Shown: piece after piece, positions 28,928 through 37,486 of the stretch | How the letters are laid out: every line of letters starts with the position of its first letter | Position numbering within the stretch: the first letter of the stretch is position 1 | DNA from: Chitinophagales bacterium | GTDB lineage: Bacteria; Bacteroidota; Bacteroidia; Chitinophagales; Saprospiraceae | Assembly: GCA_013298955.1 (NCBI GenBank) | Contig: JAAFJT010000003.1 | Location: 62,001 to 126,000 of the forward strand | DNA length: 64,000 nt | Reading direction: 5' to 3' | The notes under the pieces: generated by a model | What the model saw: only the letters and a program-made list of their open reading frames with translations | Told to the model about the DNA's origin: nothing | Databases searched by the model: none | Made by a program: the position numbers and the translations under genes

Positions 28928-29149
28928 ATGTACTGGACGCTTGAATTGGCTTCTTATTTGGAAGACGCTCCATGGCCCGCTACCCGAGACGAATTAATAG
29001 ATTTTGCAATTCGTTCTGGGTCTCCATTGGAAGTTATTGAGAATTTGCAAATGTTAGATGACGAAACAGAAATGTTTGAAGGCATTGAAGACATCTGGCC
29101 TGACTATCCGAGAAAAGATGATTTCTTTTTCAACGAAGATGAGTATTAA
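28928..29149 (+). CDS. DUF2795-type small acidic protein
   Basis: 73 residues, very acidic at the C-terminus (ends FFFNEDEY). It begins MYWTLELASYLEDAPWPATR and continues DELIDFAIRSGSPLEVIENL, which fits the DUF2795 pattern (L...L.gapwPatk.eLi.yA...g.p..v...L) found as a short protein in nearly all Bacteroidota. Function is unknown; the shape is that of a small helical protein, probably cytosolic. A T-run terminator hairpin follows at 29284. Confidence 0.75.
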   Translation: MYWTLELASYLEDAPWPATRDELIDFAIRSGSPLEVIENLQMLDDETEMFEGIEDIWPDYPRKDDFFFNEDEY

Positions 29150-29283
29150 AAATTTTCAATGACAGATTATGATGAATGAAAATTCCATTTGAAATAATTA
29201 TTTTTTAAATACCTAAGTGGTTAACTATCAATTCTCAACTCATAATTCTGGTTCACAAAACGTCATCCAACAATCAAGTCAAC

Positions 29284-29326
29284 GAGTCGCTTCGCATTCA
29301 TTTTCGGAGCGACTCCTTTTTTTTTC
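29284..29326 (+). terminator. Rho-independent terminator before the Mpl-like gene
   Basis: Arms GAGTCGCTTCG (29284-29294) and CGGAGCGACTC (29305-29315) pair with one mismatch around a 10-base loop and are followed by about ten T. It closes the unit with the DUF2795 gene and shows that the Mpl-like gene starts after it, not at the upstream ATG-less extension from 29217. Confidence 0.82.
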
Positions 29327-29372
29327 TGATTTTTATGTTTTACTTTGCCCCAACATTATCCATTCATTTTTT

Positions 29373-30728
29373 ATGAAAATACATTTAATTGCAACGGGTG
29401 GAAGTGCCATGCACAATTTGGCATTGGCATTACACTTAAACGGGCATCAGGTAACAGGGTCTGATGATGAAATTTATAATCCTGCCGCAGAGCGATTGGC
29501 GAAATATGGCTTATTACCTGCTGCTTTTGGGTGGTTTCCAGCCAAAATTACTGCCGATTTGGACATGGTGATTCTCGGGATGCACGCCCGAAAAGATAAT
29601 CCCGAACTCGCTCGCGCTCAGGAGTTGGGTTTGAAAATCCACTCCTACCCTTCTTTCATGTACGAACATGCAAAAGCTAAAAAAAGGGTCGTCATTGCAG
29701 GCAGTCATGGCAAAACGACGACGACGAGTATGATTTTGCACGTATTAAAACATTGCAAACTGGATTTTGACTACCTCGTAGGAGCGATGTTAGAAGGTTT
29801 TGAAACGATGGTGCGCCTCTCAGACGCGCCGATTATCGTCATTGAAGGCGATGAATATTTGTCTTCGCCCATTGATTTACAACCCAAAATTGCCCATTAT
29901 AAACCGCATATTGCCATCATTACGGGCATTGCTTGGGATCATATCAACGTGTTTCCAACCTTAGATAGTTACACCAATGCGTTCCGAAATTTCATTCAAA
30001 CCATTGATAATCAAGGACATTTATATTATTATGGCGATGATAAAGCGTTGGTTGATTTAGTAAAATCAATGCCTGTACCTGCACATACGGCTCCATACAA
30101 AGCCTTTGATTCCATCATCAAAAAAGGAAAAACGTATATAAAAAATCATTCAGACTTAGTGCCGCTTGAAGTATTTGGTGGTCATAATTTGTCCAATCTG
30201 AATGCGGCGTATCACGTTTGTAAAGCGTTGGAAATTTCGGATATTGATTTTTTCACCGCGATTCAAGATTTCAAAGGAGCTGCAAAACGATTACAAACGT
30301 TGGCAACCACTTCGTCATCCCATGCTTTTTTAGATTTTGCACACGCGCCTTCCAAAGTTGCAGCCACTGTTGCAGCTATGAAAGCGCAGTATAAACGACG
30401 TAAATTATTGGCTTGTTTAGAGTTACATACGTTTAGTTCTTTGAATAAAGCCTTTTTGCCCATGTATGCAGAAGCGATGAATCCCGCCGATGAAGCCATC
30501 GTTTTTTTCAATGAACATACGTTTAAAATGAAAAAAATGCCACCTTTGAGTGCGGAGGAAGTAAAAGCCTTTTTCAAACATCCTAATTTGCAGGTTTTCA
30601 CGGATAATCAAGCATTCGTAGCTTATTTGGAAAAACAATCTTTTAAAAGCAGGAATCTTCTATTAATGACTTCTGGCACTTTTAATGGATTGAATTTGAA
30701 AGATTTAGCCCTTAAATTGCTAAAATGA
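29373..30728 (+). CDS. mpl: Mpl-like muropeptide ligase (MurC superfamily)
   Basis: 451 residues from ATG 29373 (MKIHLIATGGSAMHNLALAL); the frame extends 52 codons up through a terminator hairpin and is rejected there. It has the Mur ligase layout: Rossmann N-domain, ATP loop GSHGKTTTTSMI, central motif IVIEGDEYLSSPIDL and GIAWDHINVF, and a C-terminal domain with LDFAHAPSKVAATV and LELHTFSSLNKAF. The pattern EGDEY and the overall length match the Mpl branch, which reattaches the murein tripeptide to UDP-MurNAc during cell-wall recycling. Bacteroidota often carry this protein named peptidoglycan synthetase, and true substrate has not been checked for this branch. Confidence 0.8.
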   Translation: MKIHLIATGGSAMHNLALALHLNGHQVTGSDDEIYNPAAERLAKYGLLPAAFGWFPAKITADLDMVILGMHARKDNPELARAQELGLKIHSYPSFMYEHAKAKKRVVIAGSHGKTTTTSMILHVLKHCKLDFDYLVGAMLEGFETMVRLSDAPIIVIEGDEYLSSPIDLQPKIAHYKPHIAIITGIAWDHINVFPTLDSYTNAFRNFIQTIDNQGHLYYYGDDKALVDLVKSMPVPAHTAPYKAFDSIIKKGKTYIKNHSDLVPLEVFGGHNLSNLNAAYHVCKALEISDIDFFTAIQDFKGAAKRLQTLATTSSSHAFLDFAHAPSKVAATVAAMKAQYKRRKLLACLELHTFSSLNKAFLPMYAEAMNPADEAIVFFNEHTFKMKKMPPLSAEEVKAFFKHPNLQVFTDNQAFVAYLEKQSFKSRNLLLMTSGTFNGLNLKDLALKLLK

Positions 30729-30738
30729 TAGTAGTTTG

Positions 30739-30870
30739 CGCTTTGGAAAATTTTTGAAATAGGATACGCATGATTTCAAAGATTGGAAGGATGCTTTCGG
30801 TTGAAGAATGCAATGAGCACTCCCAAAATCCTTGTAATCCTAAACATCTTATTTCAAAAATTTCCAAACG
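30739..30870. repeat. Family C imperfect inverted repeat (copy 2)
   Basis: Outer arms CGCTTTGGAAAATTTTTGAA and the right side TTCAAAAATTTCCAAACG pair nearly fully. Inside are GGAAGGAT and ATCCTTGTAATCC-type blocks. It has the same order of blocks as 3969-4083 and 37343-37437. It follows the Mpl-like gene by about ten bases. Confidence 0.78.
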
Positions 30871-30998
30871 AAAATTGCTGATTGAATCACTCCATTTTGT
30901 CAAAAAAAAGTCATTTTTAACTTGTTTTTTTGGTAAAATACAACATATGTGTTACATTTACACTTGTATTTTTTAATTTTTTAATATTATATTTTGAC

Positions 30999-32708
30999 AT
31001 GAAGAAAATTTACTTCTTATTATTGGCTTTGTTTGCTGGGAAAGCAATATCGGCACAAACTGTCGCCACCTTGAAAATAGACGCACCCGCAAGTATCGCA
31101 GGTTTTATGGAAAGCACGAATGCTTTTGCGAACAATTGGTCTGGATCCATTGGGCTTGGACGCTGCGTCACAGGGCGTTTAGTCTTGGTTACAGATGGTC
31201 AAATGCCTGATTCAATTGGCAATCGGGGTTGCAATCCGTTGACAAATGCGGCGGCGGTGAATGGTAATATTGCTTTGATACGACGCGGCGATTGTTTTTT
31301 TAGCCAAAAAGCGTTACTTGCACAACGGGCAGGCGCGAAAGCCGTTGTGATTTTCAATAGAAATGCAGGGGAAGGCGTTATTAATATGGGTGCAGGCGAC
31401 TCTTCTGCGTTTGTAACCATTCCTGTTTTTTTCATTAGTTTTGAAAACGGCATGCGCATTACGAGTGCCATGGCACAAGGGGCGGTGAATGTTTCGATGT
31501 GTAATCCTGCCTTTTTTGATGCAACAGGTGCTTATGCCTATGCCACACCTCAAAAAGAGGCAAAAGGATTGGATTCTATCTCCGTTTTGCTTGGCAATGG
31601 CGGTAATACAACCTCTGGCAAAGTTCGATTGAATGTGACAATTGAAAATCCATTGGGTGCTATAACGGTTTTGCGCGATTCGATTGACAGCATTCCCTCA
31701 GGCAGAACTTATGGGTTTCGTTTCGACCGTTATAATTTTGCAAATCCTGCACCGCTTGGTAAATACAAAATGGTATTTACCAATACGTTGACAACCGATA
31801 CGATACGCAGAGAGTTTTCGGTGAGCGACTATATGTTTGCTATTGATAATGGCAACAAACCTATTGATGGCACAGCAATTGATTCTCAACGTTTTATAGA
31901 TGGTAGTTTGCGTTTTGATATTGGTTCTGTGTATTACACAGGGACGAATACAGACAAATGTACGCATGCGGCTTTTGCCTTGCACAATCGGAATCGCTTT
32001 TCGCCCTTAGATACTTTTTCGTTGCAATTATTTAAATTAGATGCAACCAGTTTGGCTAAATTGCAAGCACAGACATTGACGTATGACGATATTGTGCCTA
32101 TTGCTAAAAAAGGTTATCGGATTAAGGGCAATGAACCGAATGATTCTCTTTTAGTGGCAGCTTGGAATACGCCTGTGACTTTGGATGATAATTCGATGTA
32201 TCTGTTTATGGTTCGGTATGATGGACTTGCATCAACGCAACCGACTGGAAATGTGCCAAGTTACAGCTATTCGGGTACAACAAATTATAACAATTCATAT
32301 GTAAATAACTTATCTACGATTGTCTATTCATTTAGTGGCGCAAATCATGTGTTTTTCTCTGGTGGCTGGGCAGGCAACAATAATAATGTAGCACGTTTAT
32401 ACATGCAAGGTTCGCGGGTAGGCGTTGACCGCAGCACGCCGTCTTTGAGTTATGAGCAAGTTAAATTGTTCCCCAATCCGACATCACAAGATGTGGTTCA
32501 AGTGGAGTTGAATTTAAAAAATACAGCCGATGTATTGAATTTGACCATTACTGATTTGTTAGGCAATGTTTTACGTAGAGAACAATTCAATAATGTTCAA
32601 AATGGAACGTTCCCAATCAATGTATCTGGTTTGGCAAATGGAACGTATTTTTTGACCGTTGTTGGAAAAGAAGGTTTTAGAACGGTACATTTTGAAGTAT
32701 TAAAATAA
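30999..32708 (+). CDS. Secreted PA-domain protein with C-terminal type IX sorting domain
   Basis: 569 residues from ATG 30999, which begins a good signal peptide (MKKIYFLLLALFAGKAISAQ). A protease-associated (PA) domain covers about 50-170: GNIALIRRGDCFFSQKALLA, AGAKAVVIFN, then IPVFFISFENGMRI. No catalytic domain is seen; the middle 300 residues look like beta-sandwich material with cysteine-poor sequence. The last 75 residues (LFPNPTSQDVVQVELN ... GTYFLTVVGKEG) form a type A T9SS sorting domain, so the protein should be exported by T9SS and attached to or released from the cell surface. Function beyond this is unknown. Confidence 0.85.
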   Translation: MKKIYFLLLALFAGKAISAQTVATLKIDAPASIAGFMESTNAFANNWSGSIGLGRCVTGRLVLVTDGQMPDSIGNRGCNPLTNAAAVNGNIALIRRGDCFFSQKALLAQRAGAKAVVIFNRNAGEGVINMGAGDSSAFVTIPVFFISFENGMRITSAMAQGAVNVSMCNPAFFDATGAYAYATPQKEAKGLDSISVLLGNGGNTTSGKVRLNVTIENPLGAITVLRDSIDSIPSGRTYGFRFDRYNFANPAPLGKYKMVFTNTLTTDTIRREFSVSDYMFAIDNGNKPIDGTAIDSQRFIDGSLRFDIGSVYYTGTNTDKCTHAAFALHNRNRFSPLDTFSLQLFKLDATSLAKLQAQTLTYDDIVPIAKKGYRIKGNEPNDSLLVAAWNTPVTLDDNSMYLFMVRYDGLASTQPTGNVPSYSYSGTTNYNNSYVNNLSTIVYSFSGANHVFFSGGWAGNNNNVARLYMQGSRVGVDRSTPSLSYEQVKLFPNPTSQDVVQVELNLKNTADVLNLTITDLLGNVLRREQFNNVQNGTFPINVSGLANGTYFLTVVGKEGFRTVHFEVLK

Positions 32709-32715
32709 TAAATCG

Positions 32716-32806
32716 TTGATTATCAACCGTTATCAACCGTTATCAACCGTTTGGAGGGTTTGAAACCCTCCAAACGGTGTACAGTTTTAAACCCTCCAAA
32801 CGGTGT
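32716..32806. repeat. Family B palindrome with 10-bp repeats and an extra half copy
   Basis: TTGATTATCAA (32716-32726) leads into a TATCAACCGT decamer present three times (32721-32750). Then come the palindrome 32746-32778 with arms ACCGTTTGGAGGGTTT and complement, and a second right arm AAACCCTCCAAACGGTGT ending at 32806. The left side therefore shows short repeats and the right side a duplicated arm. Confidence 0.9.
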
Positions 32807-32849
32807 AAAAAATAGGAATAAAAATGTAACGTTTTTATTCCTATTTTTT
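32807..32849. terminator. Strong bidirectional terminator after the T9SS cargo gene
   Basis: An 18-base stem, AAAAAATAGGAATAAAAA / TTTTTATTCCTATTTTTT, with a 7-base loop. It lies just before the next gene at 32870. Confidence 0.75.
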
Positions 32850-32869
32850 AAAAAATAAATTGAATAATT

Positions 32870-33514
32870 ATGAAACATTTTATTTTATTATCAATTGTAT
32901 TTGTTTGTAAACAAATTAGTTTTGCACAAATGCCTACCAGAAGAATTGACGCTGCTCAAATACCTGTCAAAATAGTTGCGCCCAACCACACATTAAGCAA
33001 ATGCAAGGTAAAAGTTTGGGAAGGGCGAAAAGCCGAATATAAAGCGGAAAAAATAGCGTTAGCGTCCTTCACCCAAAAAGAGTTTAACAGTCCTGATGTT
33101 GAATTATATGAACGTATTATAAAGGAACACGAGGAATGGGCAATGCGATATGATGGTGTTTGGTGTAAAACAGGTAAAATGCTAAAAGATACGATTCATG
33201 TTTATAGTGTCAAGGATACGATTGCCTATCGAAAATTTCAGGTGATATACCATGCTTCGCAAGAAAAAATACTTGAAAAAGGCAAAGAAAAAACGGTTAA
33301 AGGCATTTGTGAAGACAAAATCACAGACCAACTGATTGCAGGTTTAAATCAAAAATTATTAGAAGAGAAAATATTAACTGAATTGCCTGACCTCAATATT
33401 CCAAATTGGCCTTACGTGTATTATGTTGCGATTAAGCAATATCAAGTAAAATATGGACTTGCTGTCGGCTTATTGACTCAAGAAACAGTGAAACATATGA
33501 AATTGAGCTACTAA
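32870..33514 (+). CDS. Small secreted protein with a C-terminal peptidoglycan-binding-like segment
   Basis: 214 residues with a signal peptide MKHFILLSIVFVCKQISFAQ. The mature part has two cysteines near its centre (GVWCKTGKM) and one near EDK, and alternating Lys/Glu stretches. The last 28 residues, YVAIKQYQVKYGLAVGLLTQETVKHMKL, resemble the helix-loop-helix of PG_binding_1 domains (A...FQ...GL..dG..g..T...L), which bind peptidoglycan. That resemblance is by eye and short, so it is a hypothesis. The start is 20 bases past a strong terminator, so the gene needs its own promoter, which I could not locate. Confidence 0.6.
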   Translation: MKHFILLSIVFVCKQISFAQMPTRRIDAAQIPVKIVAPNHTLSKCKVKVWEGRKAEYKAEKIALASFTQKEFNSPDVELYERIIKEHEEWAMRYDGVWCKTGKMLKDTIHVYSVKDTIAYRKFQVIYHASQEKILEKGKEKTVKGICEDKITDQLIAGLNQKLLEEKILTELPDLNIPNWPYVYYVAIKQYQVKYGLAVGLLTQETVKHMKLSY

Positions 33515-33694
33515 CTCATGTTGCGCAGCCCTATTTTAAAAGGCAAATCTAATTTCGTTTTTGGAGCGATTATGTTTCGGATACCTTGAAAGTCTTGGAA
33601 ACATACCCTTTTTACAAAACAATATTTTGTCCTCAAAAAGCACTGCTTAACAGGAGTTACTCATTGATTTGTGTAATATTACAGGAATATCTCC

Positions 33695-33742
33695 TTAGAT
33701 AAAAAAGGTGCAACTTGAAAAATTGCGCCTTTTTTATCTAAA
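33695..33742. terminator. Bidirectional terminator upstream of atpB
   Basis: Long stem (about 18 pairs including one G/T) with A-run on the left and T-run on the right, loop of about nine bases. Confidence 0.75.
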
Positions 33743-33931
33743 ATTTATTCAAAAATAAATTTCAAAAATAAACTATTTTGCCAATTCAAACACGGTAACG
33801 GCTATTTTTTAACATACAAAATTTGTTTTATGCCAATTCATACCTTTAAAAGAAGCATATTTTTATTTTCAAATCTGTTTTTTTCAAGATAAAAAAATGC
33901 TTTTAAACTTTTTTAATTGAGGTGCATTGAC

Positions 33932-33939
33932 TACCTTTG
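33932..33939 (+). promoter_or_regulatory. Candidate -7 box of the atp operon
   Basis: TACCTTTG fits TAnnTTTG and is 34 bases from the atpB ATG. A TTG is upstream but closer than the ideal spacing. Confidence 0.45.
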
Positions 33940-33973
33940 CCCGCGAATTTAGAAAACATATAAAAAGCTATAT

Positions 33974-35215
33974 ATGATAAAGCAATGGTTCGTTTATATT
34001 TCCATCTATTTAGGGATGTCATTCGGTGTTTTGAAGGCTCAAAACGCTCACGGTAACGCGCCTGAAAATCACGGCAATCAACCAACTCATCAAGCTCAGG
34101 GAGAACACGCTACCGAAAATCATGGCGCATCTGCCAAGAAATTCGACCTTAATGAATTGATTCTCAACCATATCGGTAATACTAATGAATTTCATTTGTG
34201 GGGCGATTTGTCGATTCCACTCCCTTGTATTTTGTACTCGAAAGAAGATGGATTGAATACTTTTTTGTCATCTGAATGGCATCATGGACATAAAGCGTAC
34301 AATCGTTATGTGTCAGACCATGGCGCAGTTCGGCGGATTAAAGATGCGTCTTTCCCATCAGGCAGTGTTGCATTGGAAGGTCATGGTGAACATTTTATCG
34401 AACATCAGCAAGCAAATGGCGAAGAAGTGGGTTCGATTACGCATCAAGGTAAAAAGTATGAATTGGAAAAACCATCAGGTTTGTTAGCGGGTACATCTTT
34501 TTATGATTTTTCGATTACGAAGAATGTGTTTACGATGTTATTGGCGGCATTATTATTGTTTTTCATATTTCGTTATGTCGCAGGTCGTTACAAAACGCAT
34601 CCCAATCAAGCACCTACGGGTATTCAAAATTTGATGGAAGTATTGGTGATGTTCATTGTCAATGAAGTTGCAAAACCAATGTTAGGTGATAGATATTTGA
34701 AATTTTTACCTTATTTATTGACGATATTCTTTTTTATCTTAACTTGTAATGTATTGGGTTTGATTCCTGTATTTCCCGGTGGGGCGAATGTCACTGGCAA
34801 TATTGCAACCACAGCAGCTTTGGCATTGATAGCGTTTATCGTAGTGAATGTCAATGGAAAAGCAGATTATTGGAAACACATTTTCTGGATGCCGGGTGTA
34901 CCCGTTTTAATGAAAATCTTCCTTGCACCGATTGAATTAATCGGCGTTTTCACAAAACCATTCTCTTTGATGATACGGCTTTTCGCCAATATTACGGCGG
35001 GTCACATCATCATTTTGGCATTGGTCGGATTGATTTTCGTCTTCGGACAAGCAGGACAAAGTATCGGAGGTTCGATTGGGGGCGCGGCGATTAGTGTTCC
35101 GTTTACGTTGTTTTTGAGTATTATTGAATTATTAGTAGCGTTTTTGCAAGCGTTCATTTTCACGATTTTGACCGCATCTTATATAGGCGCTGCAACAGAA
35201 GAGCATCATCATTAA
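33974..35215 (+). CDS. atpB: ATP synthase F0 subunit a
   Basis: 413 residues. It forms the half-channels for protons beside the c-ring. A signal-peptide-like start (WFVYISIYLGMSFGVLKAQ) is followed by a His/Gly/Asn-rich stretch and about 150 soluble residues before the first main membrane helix, a long N-terminus that is typical for Bacteroidota. The C-terminal half has the essential helix IELIGVFTKPFSLMIRLFANI with the conserved Arg and the ANITAGH motif. It is the first gene of the F0F1 cluster, with atpE about 90 bases behind, across a perfect palindrome. No atpI-like gene is upstream. Confidence 0.95.
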   Translation: MIKQWFVYISIYLGMSFGVLKAQNAHGNAPENHGNQPTHQAQGEHATENHGASAKKFDLNELILNHIGNTNEFHLWGDLSIPLPCILYSKEDGLNTFLSSEWHHGHKAYNRYVSDHGAVRRIKDASFPSGSVALEGHGEHFIEHQQANGEEVGSITHQGKKYELEKPSGLLAGTSFYDFSITKNVFTMLLAALLLFFIFRYVAGRYKTHPNQAPTGIQNLMEVLVMFIVNEVAKPMLGDRYLKFLPYLLTIFFFILTCNVLGLIPVFPGGANVTGNIATTAALALIAFIVVNVNGKADYWKHIFWMPGVPVLMKIFLAPIELIGVFTKPFSLMIRLFANITAGHIIILALVGLIFVFGQAGQSIGGSIGGAAISVPFTLFLSIIELLVAFLQAFIFTILTASYIGAATEEHHH

Positions 35216-35220
35216 AAAAC

Positions 35221-35272
35221 TTAGATTCTTTGGATTGATTGGATTATAATCCAATCAATCCAAAGAATCTAA
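35221..35272. repeat. Family E palindrome (copy 2) between atpB and atpE
   Basis: A 52-base perfect palindrome. Left arm TTAGATTCTTTGGATTGATT and following bases to the TATA centre, then the complement. It lies 6 bases after the atpB stop and 36 before atpE. Confidence 0.92.
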
Positions 35273-35295
35273 GTTAATATTTTTTCATTTTATAA

Positions 35296-35508
<213 letters not shown>

Positions 35509-35614
35509 TTGTTGACTCAGTTGCACAACACGGTATTGCCCGAATTGCTGACGGTTGGTCAGCATTCGGGTAACAAATTGAAAAGTAAAAAATAGTCTAA
35601 AATATTGATTATCA

Positions 35615-35647
35615 AACTTTTGGAGGGTTTCAAACCCTCCAAAAGTT
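35615..35647. repeat. Family B palindrome between atpE and atpF
   Basis: Arms AACTTTTGGAGGGTTT and AAACCCTCCAAAAGTT with a C centre form a perfect 33-base palindrome. It is preceded by TTGATTATCAA (35605-35615). Outer bases differ from the other copies in both arms at once. Confidence 0.9.
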
Positions 35648-35691
35648 ACGAATCGTTTCTTTTTTAAAATATAAAAATCGCACCATAATTT

Positions 35692-36204
35692 ATGATTTTT
35701 TTAGCAGAATTTTCCGTTATTAAACCTGATTTTGGTTTATTTTTCTGGACTTTATTGATATTCTTGTTATTATTGTCCTTGTTAGCGAAATTTGCGTTCC
35801 GTCCAATCGTCGAAGCGTTGACCGAACGCGAAAAAACAATTGCCGATTCCTTGGCGCAAGCAGACAATGCGCGTTCCGAAATGGCGAATTTGAAAGCGCA
35901 AAATGAGGCATTATTGGCGCAAGCGAGAGAAGAACGCACTCAAATTTTGAAAGAAGCGAAAGAAATGGGTGATGGAATCGTGGCGGATGCGAAAGTACGC
36001 GCACAAGATGAAGCGCGTAAAATCACGCAAGCAGCTATGGCTGAGATTGAAAACCAAAAAAGAGCTGCCGCAACAACTTTGAAAAATCAATCCGGTGCTT
36101 TGGCATTGGACATCGCGGGTAAAATTTTGCGTAGAGAATTGGCAGGCAATCCCGAACAACAACGGTATGTCAATTCGATTACCAAAGAAATTAATTTGAA
36201 TTAA
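35692..36204 (+). CDS. atpF: ATP synthase F0 subunit b
   Basis: 170 residues. One N-terminal membrane helix (FGLFFWTLLIFLLLLSLLAKFA) and a long amphipathic coiled coil rich in Ala, Glu, Lys and Arg (ALTEREKTIADSLAQADNAR ...) that forms the peripheral stalk. Length and layout are normal. The gene sits between two family B palindromes within the operon. Confidence 0.93.
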   Translation: MIFLAEFSVIKPDFGLFFWTLLIFLLLLSLLAKFAFRPIVEALTEREKTIADSLAQADNARSEMANLKAQNEALLAQAREERTQILKEAKEMGDGIVADAKVRAQDEARKITQAAMAEIENQKRAAATTLKNQSGALALDIAGKILRRELAGNPEQQRYVNSITKEINLN

Positions 36205-36228
36205 AAAACGAAGTTTCCTACAATCGCA

Positions 36229-36261
36229 ACCGTTTGGAGGGTTTTAAACCCTCCAAACGGT
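36229..36261. repeat. Family B palindrome between atpF and atpH
   Basis: Arms ACCGTTTGGAGGGTTT and AAACCCTCCAAACGGT with central T form a 33-base palindrome. It lies 25 bases after the atpF stop and 31 before the atpH start. Confidence 0.92.
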
Positions 36262-36292
36262 GTGTATCCGAAACTGATAACCATATATTACC

Positions 36293-36853
36293 ATGTCGGT
36301 CAGCAGAATCGCGGCGCGTTACGCCAAATCATTAATCGACCTTGCCATCGAGCGCGGACAATTGGGCATGGTCATCCGAGACATAAAATCACTCAGTAGT
36401 GCAGTTAAAAATCGGGATTTGTACTTGATGTTCAAAAGCCCGATTATCCTGCCTGATAAGAAAAAGCAAATCACGGATACGTTGTTTGGCGACCGTTTTA
36501 GCACGCTAACCATGGCTTTTTTGCGCATTTGTATCACGAAAGGACGCGAAAGTTTGTTGCCTGAAATCGCGGAAGAAGCGATGGCAATGCACAAACAAAT
36601 GCAAAGTTTGACGACGATTAAAATCACGACTGCCACTCCACTTACGGAACAAGGAATTGAGGATATTCGCCGCAAATTTGAATTGAGTGGTTCAACAGGC
36701 AAAACGGTGGACGTGCAAACAGCAGTCAATCCCGATTTAATTGGTGGTTTTGTTGTAGAATTTGGTGACAAATTGTATGATGCAAGTGTTGCGCACCAAT
36801 TGGACAATTTGAGAAAGACGTTCATGGACGGTTCTTATGATAAAAAACTCTAA
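36293..36853 (+). CDS. atpH: ATP synthase F1 subunit delta
   Basis: 186 residues of the OSCP/delta family, which joins the F1 head to the b stalk. It begins MSVSRIAARYAKSLIDLAIE, the family N-terminal signature (ARYAkaL...A). It ends with VNPDLIGGFVVEFGDKLYDASVAHQLDNL, the conserved C-terminal beta-strand and helix. Length is normal. The stop overlaps the possible first codons of the next gene. Confidence 0.93.
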   Translation: MSVSRIAARYAKSLIDLAIERGQLGMVIRDIKSLSSAVKNRDLYLMFKSPIILPDKKKQITDTLFGDRFSTLTMAFLRICITKGRESLLPEIAEEAMAMHKQMQSLTTIKITTATPLTEQGIEDIRRKFELSGSTGKTVDVQTAVNPDLIGGFVVEFGDKLYDASVAHQLDNLRKTFMDGSYDKKL

Positions 36854-36866
36854 TTCAACGATTCGC

Positions 36867-37337
36867 ATGAAAATCACTTTTCGAGACTTTTTATATCAGA
36901 TTACGGTCAAACCGATTGAGTTATCAGCAGGCAGCTACCGCTATTTAATCGTTTTAGAAAGTTTTGAATCCAAATACGAAATATTATGTCGTTTTTTGGA
37001 AAGTTTCATTGCAGAAACGGATATTCAGGATACGGTTTTAAATATTCAATTATTTTTGCGCCATCTTTCCAATTATCAAAAAGGCGATGGCACACAATCG
37101 GATTTAGATAGGTTATTATTGTACGAATTGGGCGGTTTACAAGAAGGTTTTTTGGGTGAAATTTCAGACCGAAATGGCGATACACCCGTGAAAATCTATT
37201 ACGATATGCAGTACAAACGCACCTTTTTAGCGTTTACGGACAATACAGATGTGCGTTTCAAGATAGATTTGAATAATTTATTACAATTATTGGAAGATTG
37301 GCGTATGATTTTAAAGCGGTTAAATTTTTTAACCTAA
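36867..37337 (+). CDS. Unknown protein inserted between atpH and atpA
   Basis: 156 residues from ATG 36867 (MKITFRDFLYQITV); an upstream in-frame ATG at 36837 overlaps atpH by 17 bases and would give 166. No family is recognised. The sequence starts with a beta-rich segment (YRYLIVLESFESKYEILCRFLESF), has an acidic helical middle (DLDRLLLYELGGLQEGFL), and ends with DWRMILKRLNFLT. No signal peptide or membrane helix is seen, so a cytosolic protein is likely. It follows atpH with almost no gap and is followed by a family C repeat and atpA, so it should be on the atp transcript. Normal F0F1 clusters have atpA directly after atpH. Function unknown. Confidence 0.7.
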   Translation: MKITFRDFLYQITVKPIELSAGSYRYLIVLESFESKYEILCRFLESFIAETDIQDTVLNIQLFLRHLSNYQKGDGTQSDLDRLLLYELGGLQEGFLGEISDRNGDTPVKIYYDMQYKRTFLAFTDNTDVRFKIDLNNLLQLLEDWRMILKRLNFLT

Positions 37338-37342
37338 TAACG

Positions 37343-37437
37343 TTTTGAATTAGGATTTGTAGGATTTTAAAGATTATGAAAGATTGTAAAGATTCATACC
37401 AATAATCCTTACAATCCGATACATCCTAATTCAAAAA
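37343..37437. repeat. Family C imperfect inverted repeat (copy 3) before atpA
   Basis: The left side starts TTTTGAATTAGGATTTG and the right side ends CATCCTAATTCAAAA, pairing at the ends. Inside lie AGGATTTTAAAGATT and AATCCTTACAATCC blocks. It is the same pattern as 30739-30870. Confidence 0.8.
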
Positions 37438-37486
37438 TGAACTATCAATAATATTTTTTTCATATTCATAATATAATAATTATCAA

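Larger units (their letters stand above)
33515..33973. other. Gap upstream of atpB with terminator and promoter
   Basis: 459 bases without a gene. A hairpin with an 18-19 base stem (TTAGATAAAAAAGGTGCAA / TTGCGCCTTTTTTATCTAA, 33695-33742) can end transcription in both directions. TACCTTTG (33932-33939) fits the -7 consensus and lies 35 bases before the atpB ATG. A small decayed hairpin with GATACCTTGAAAGTC around 33570-33605 resembles a degraded family B element. The rest is A/T rich. Confidence 0.6.
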
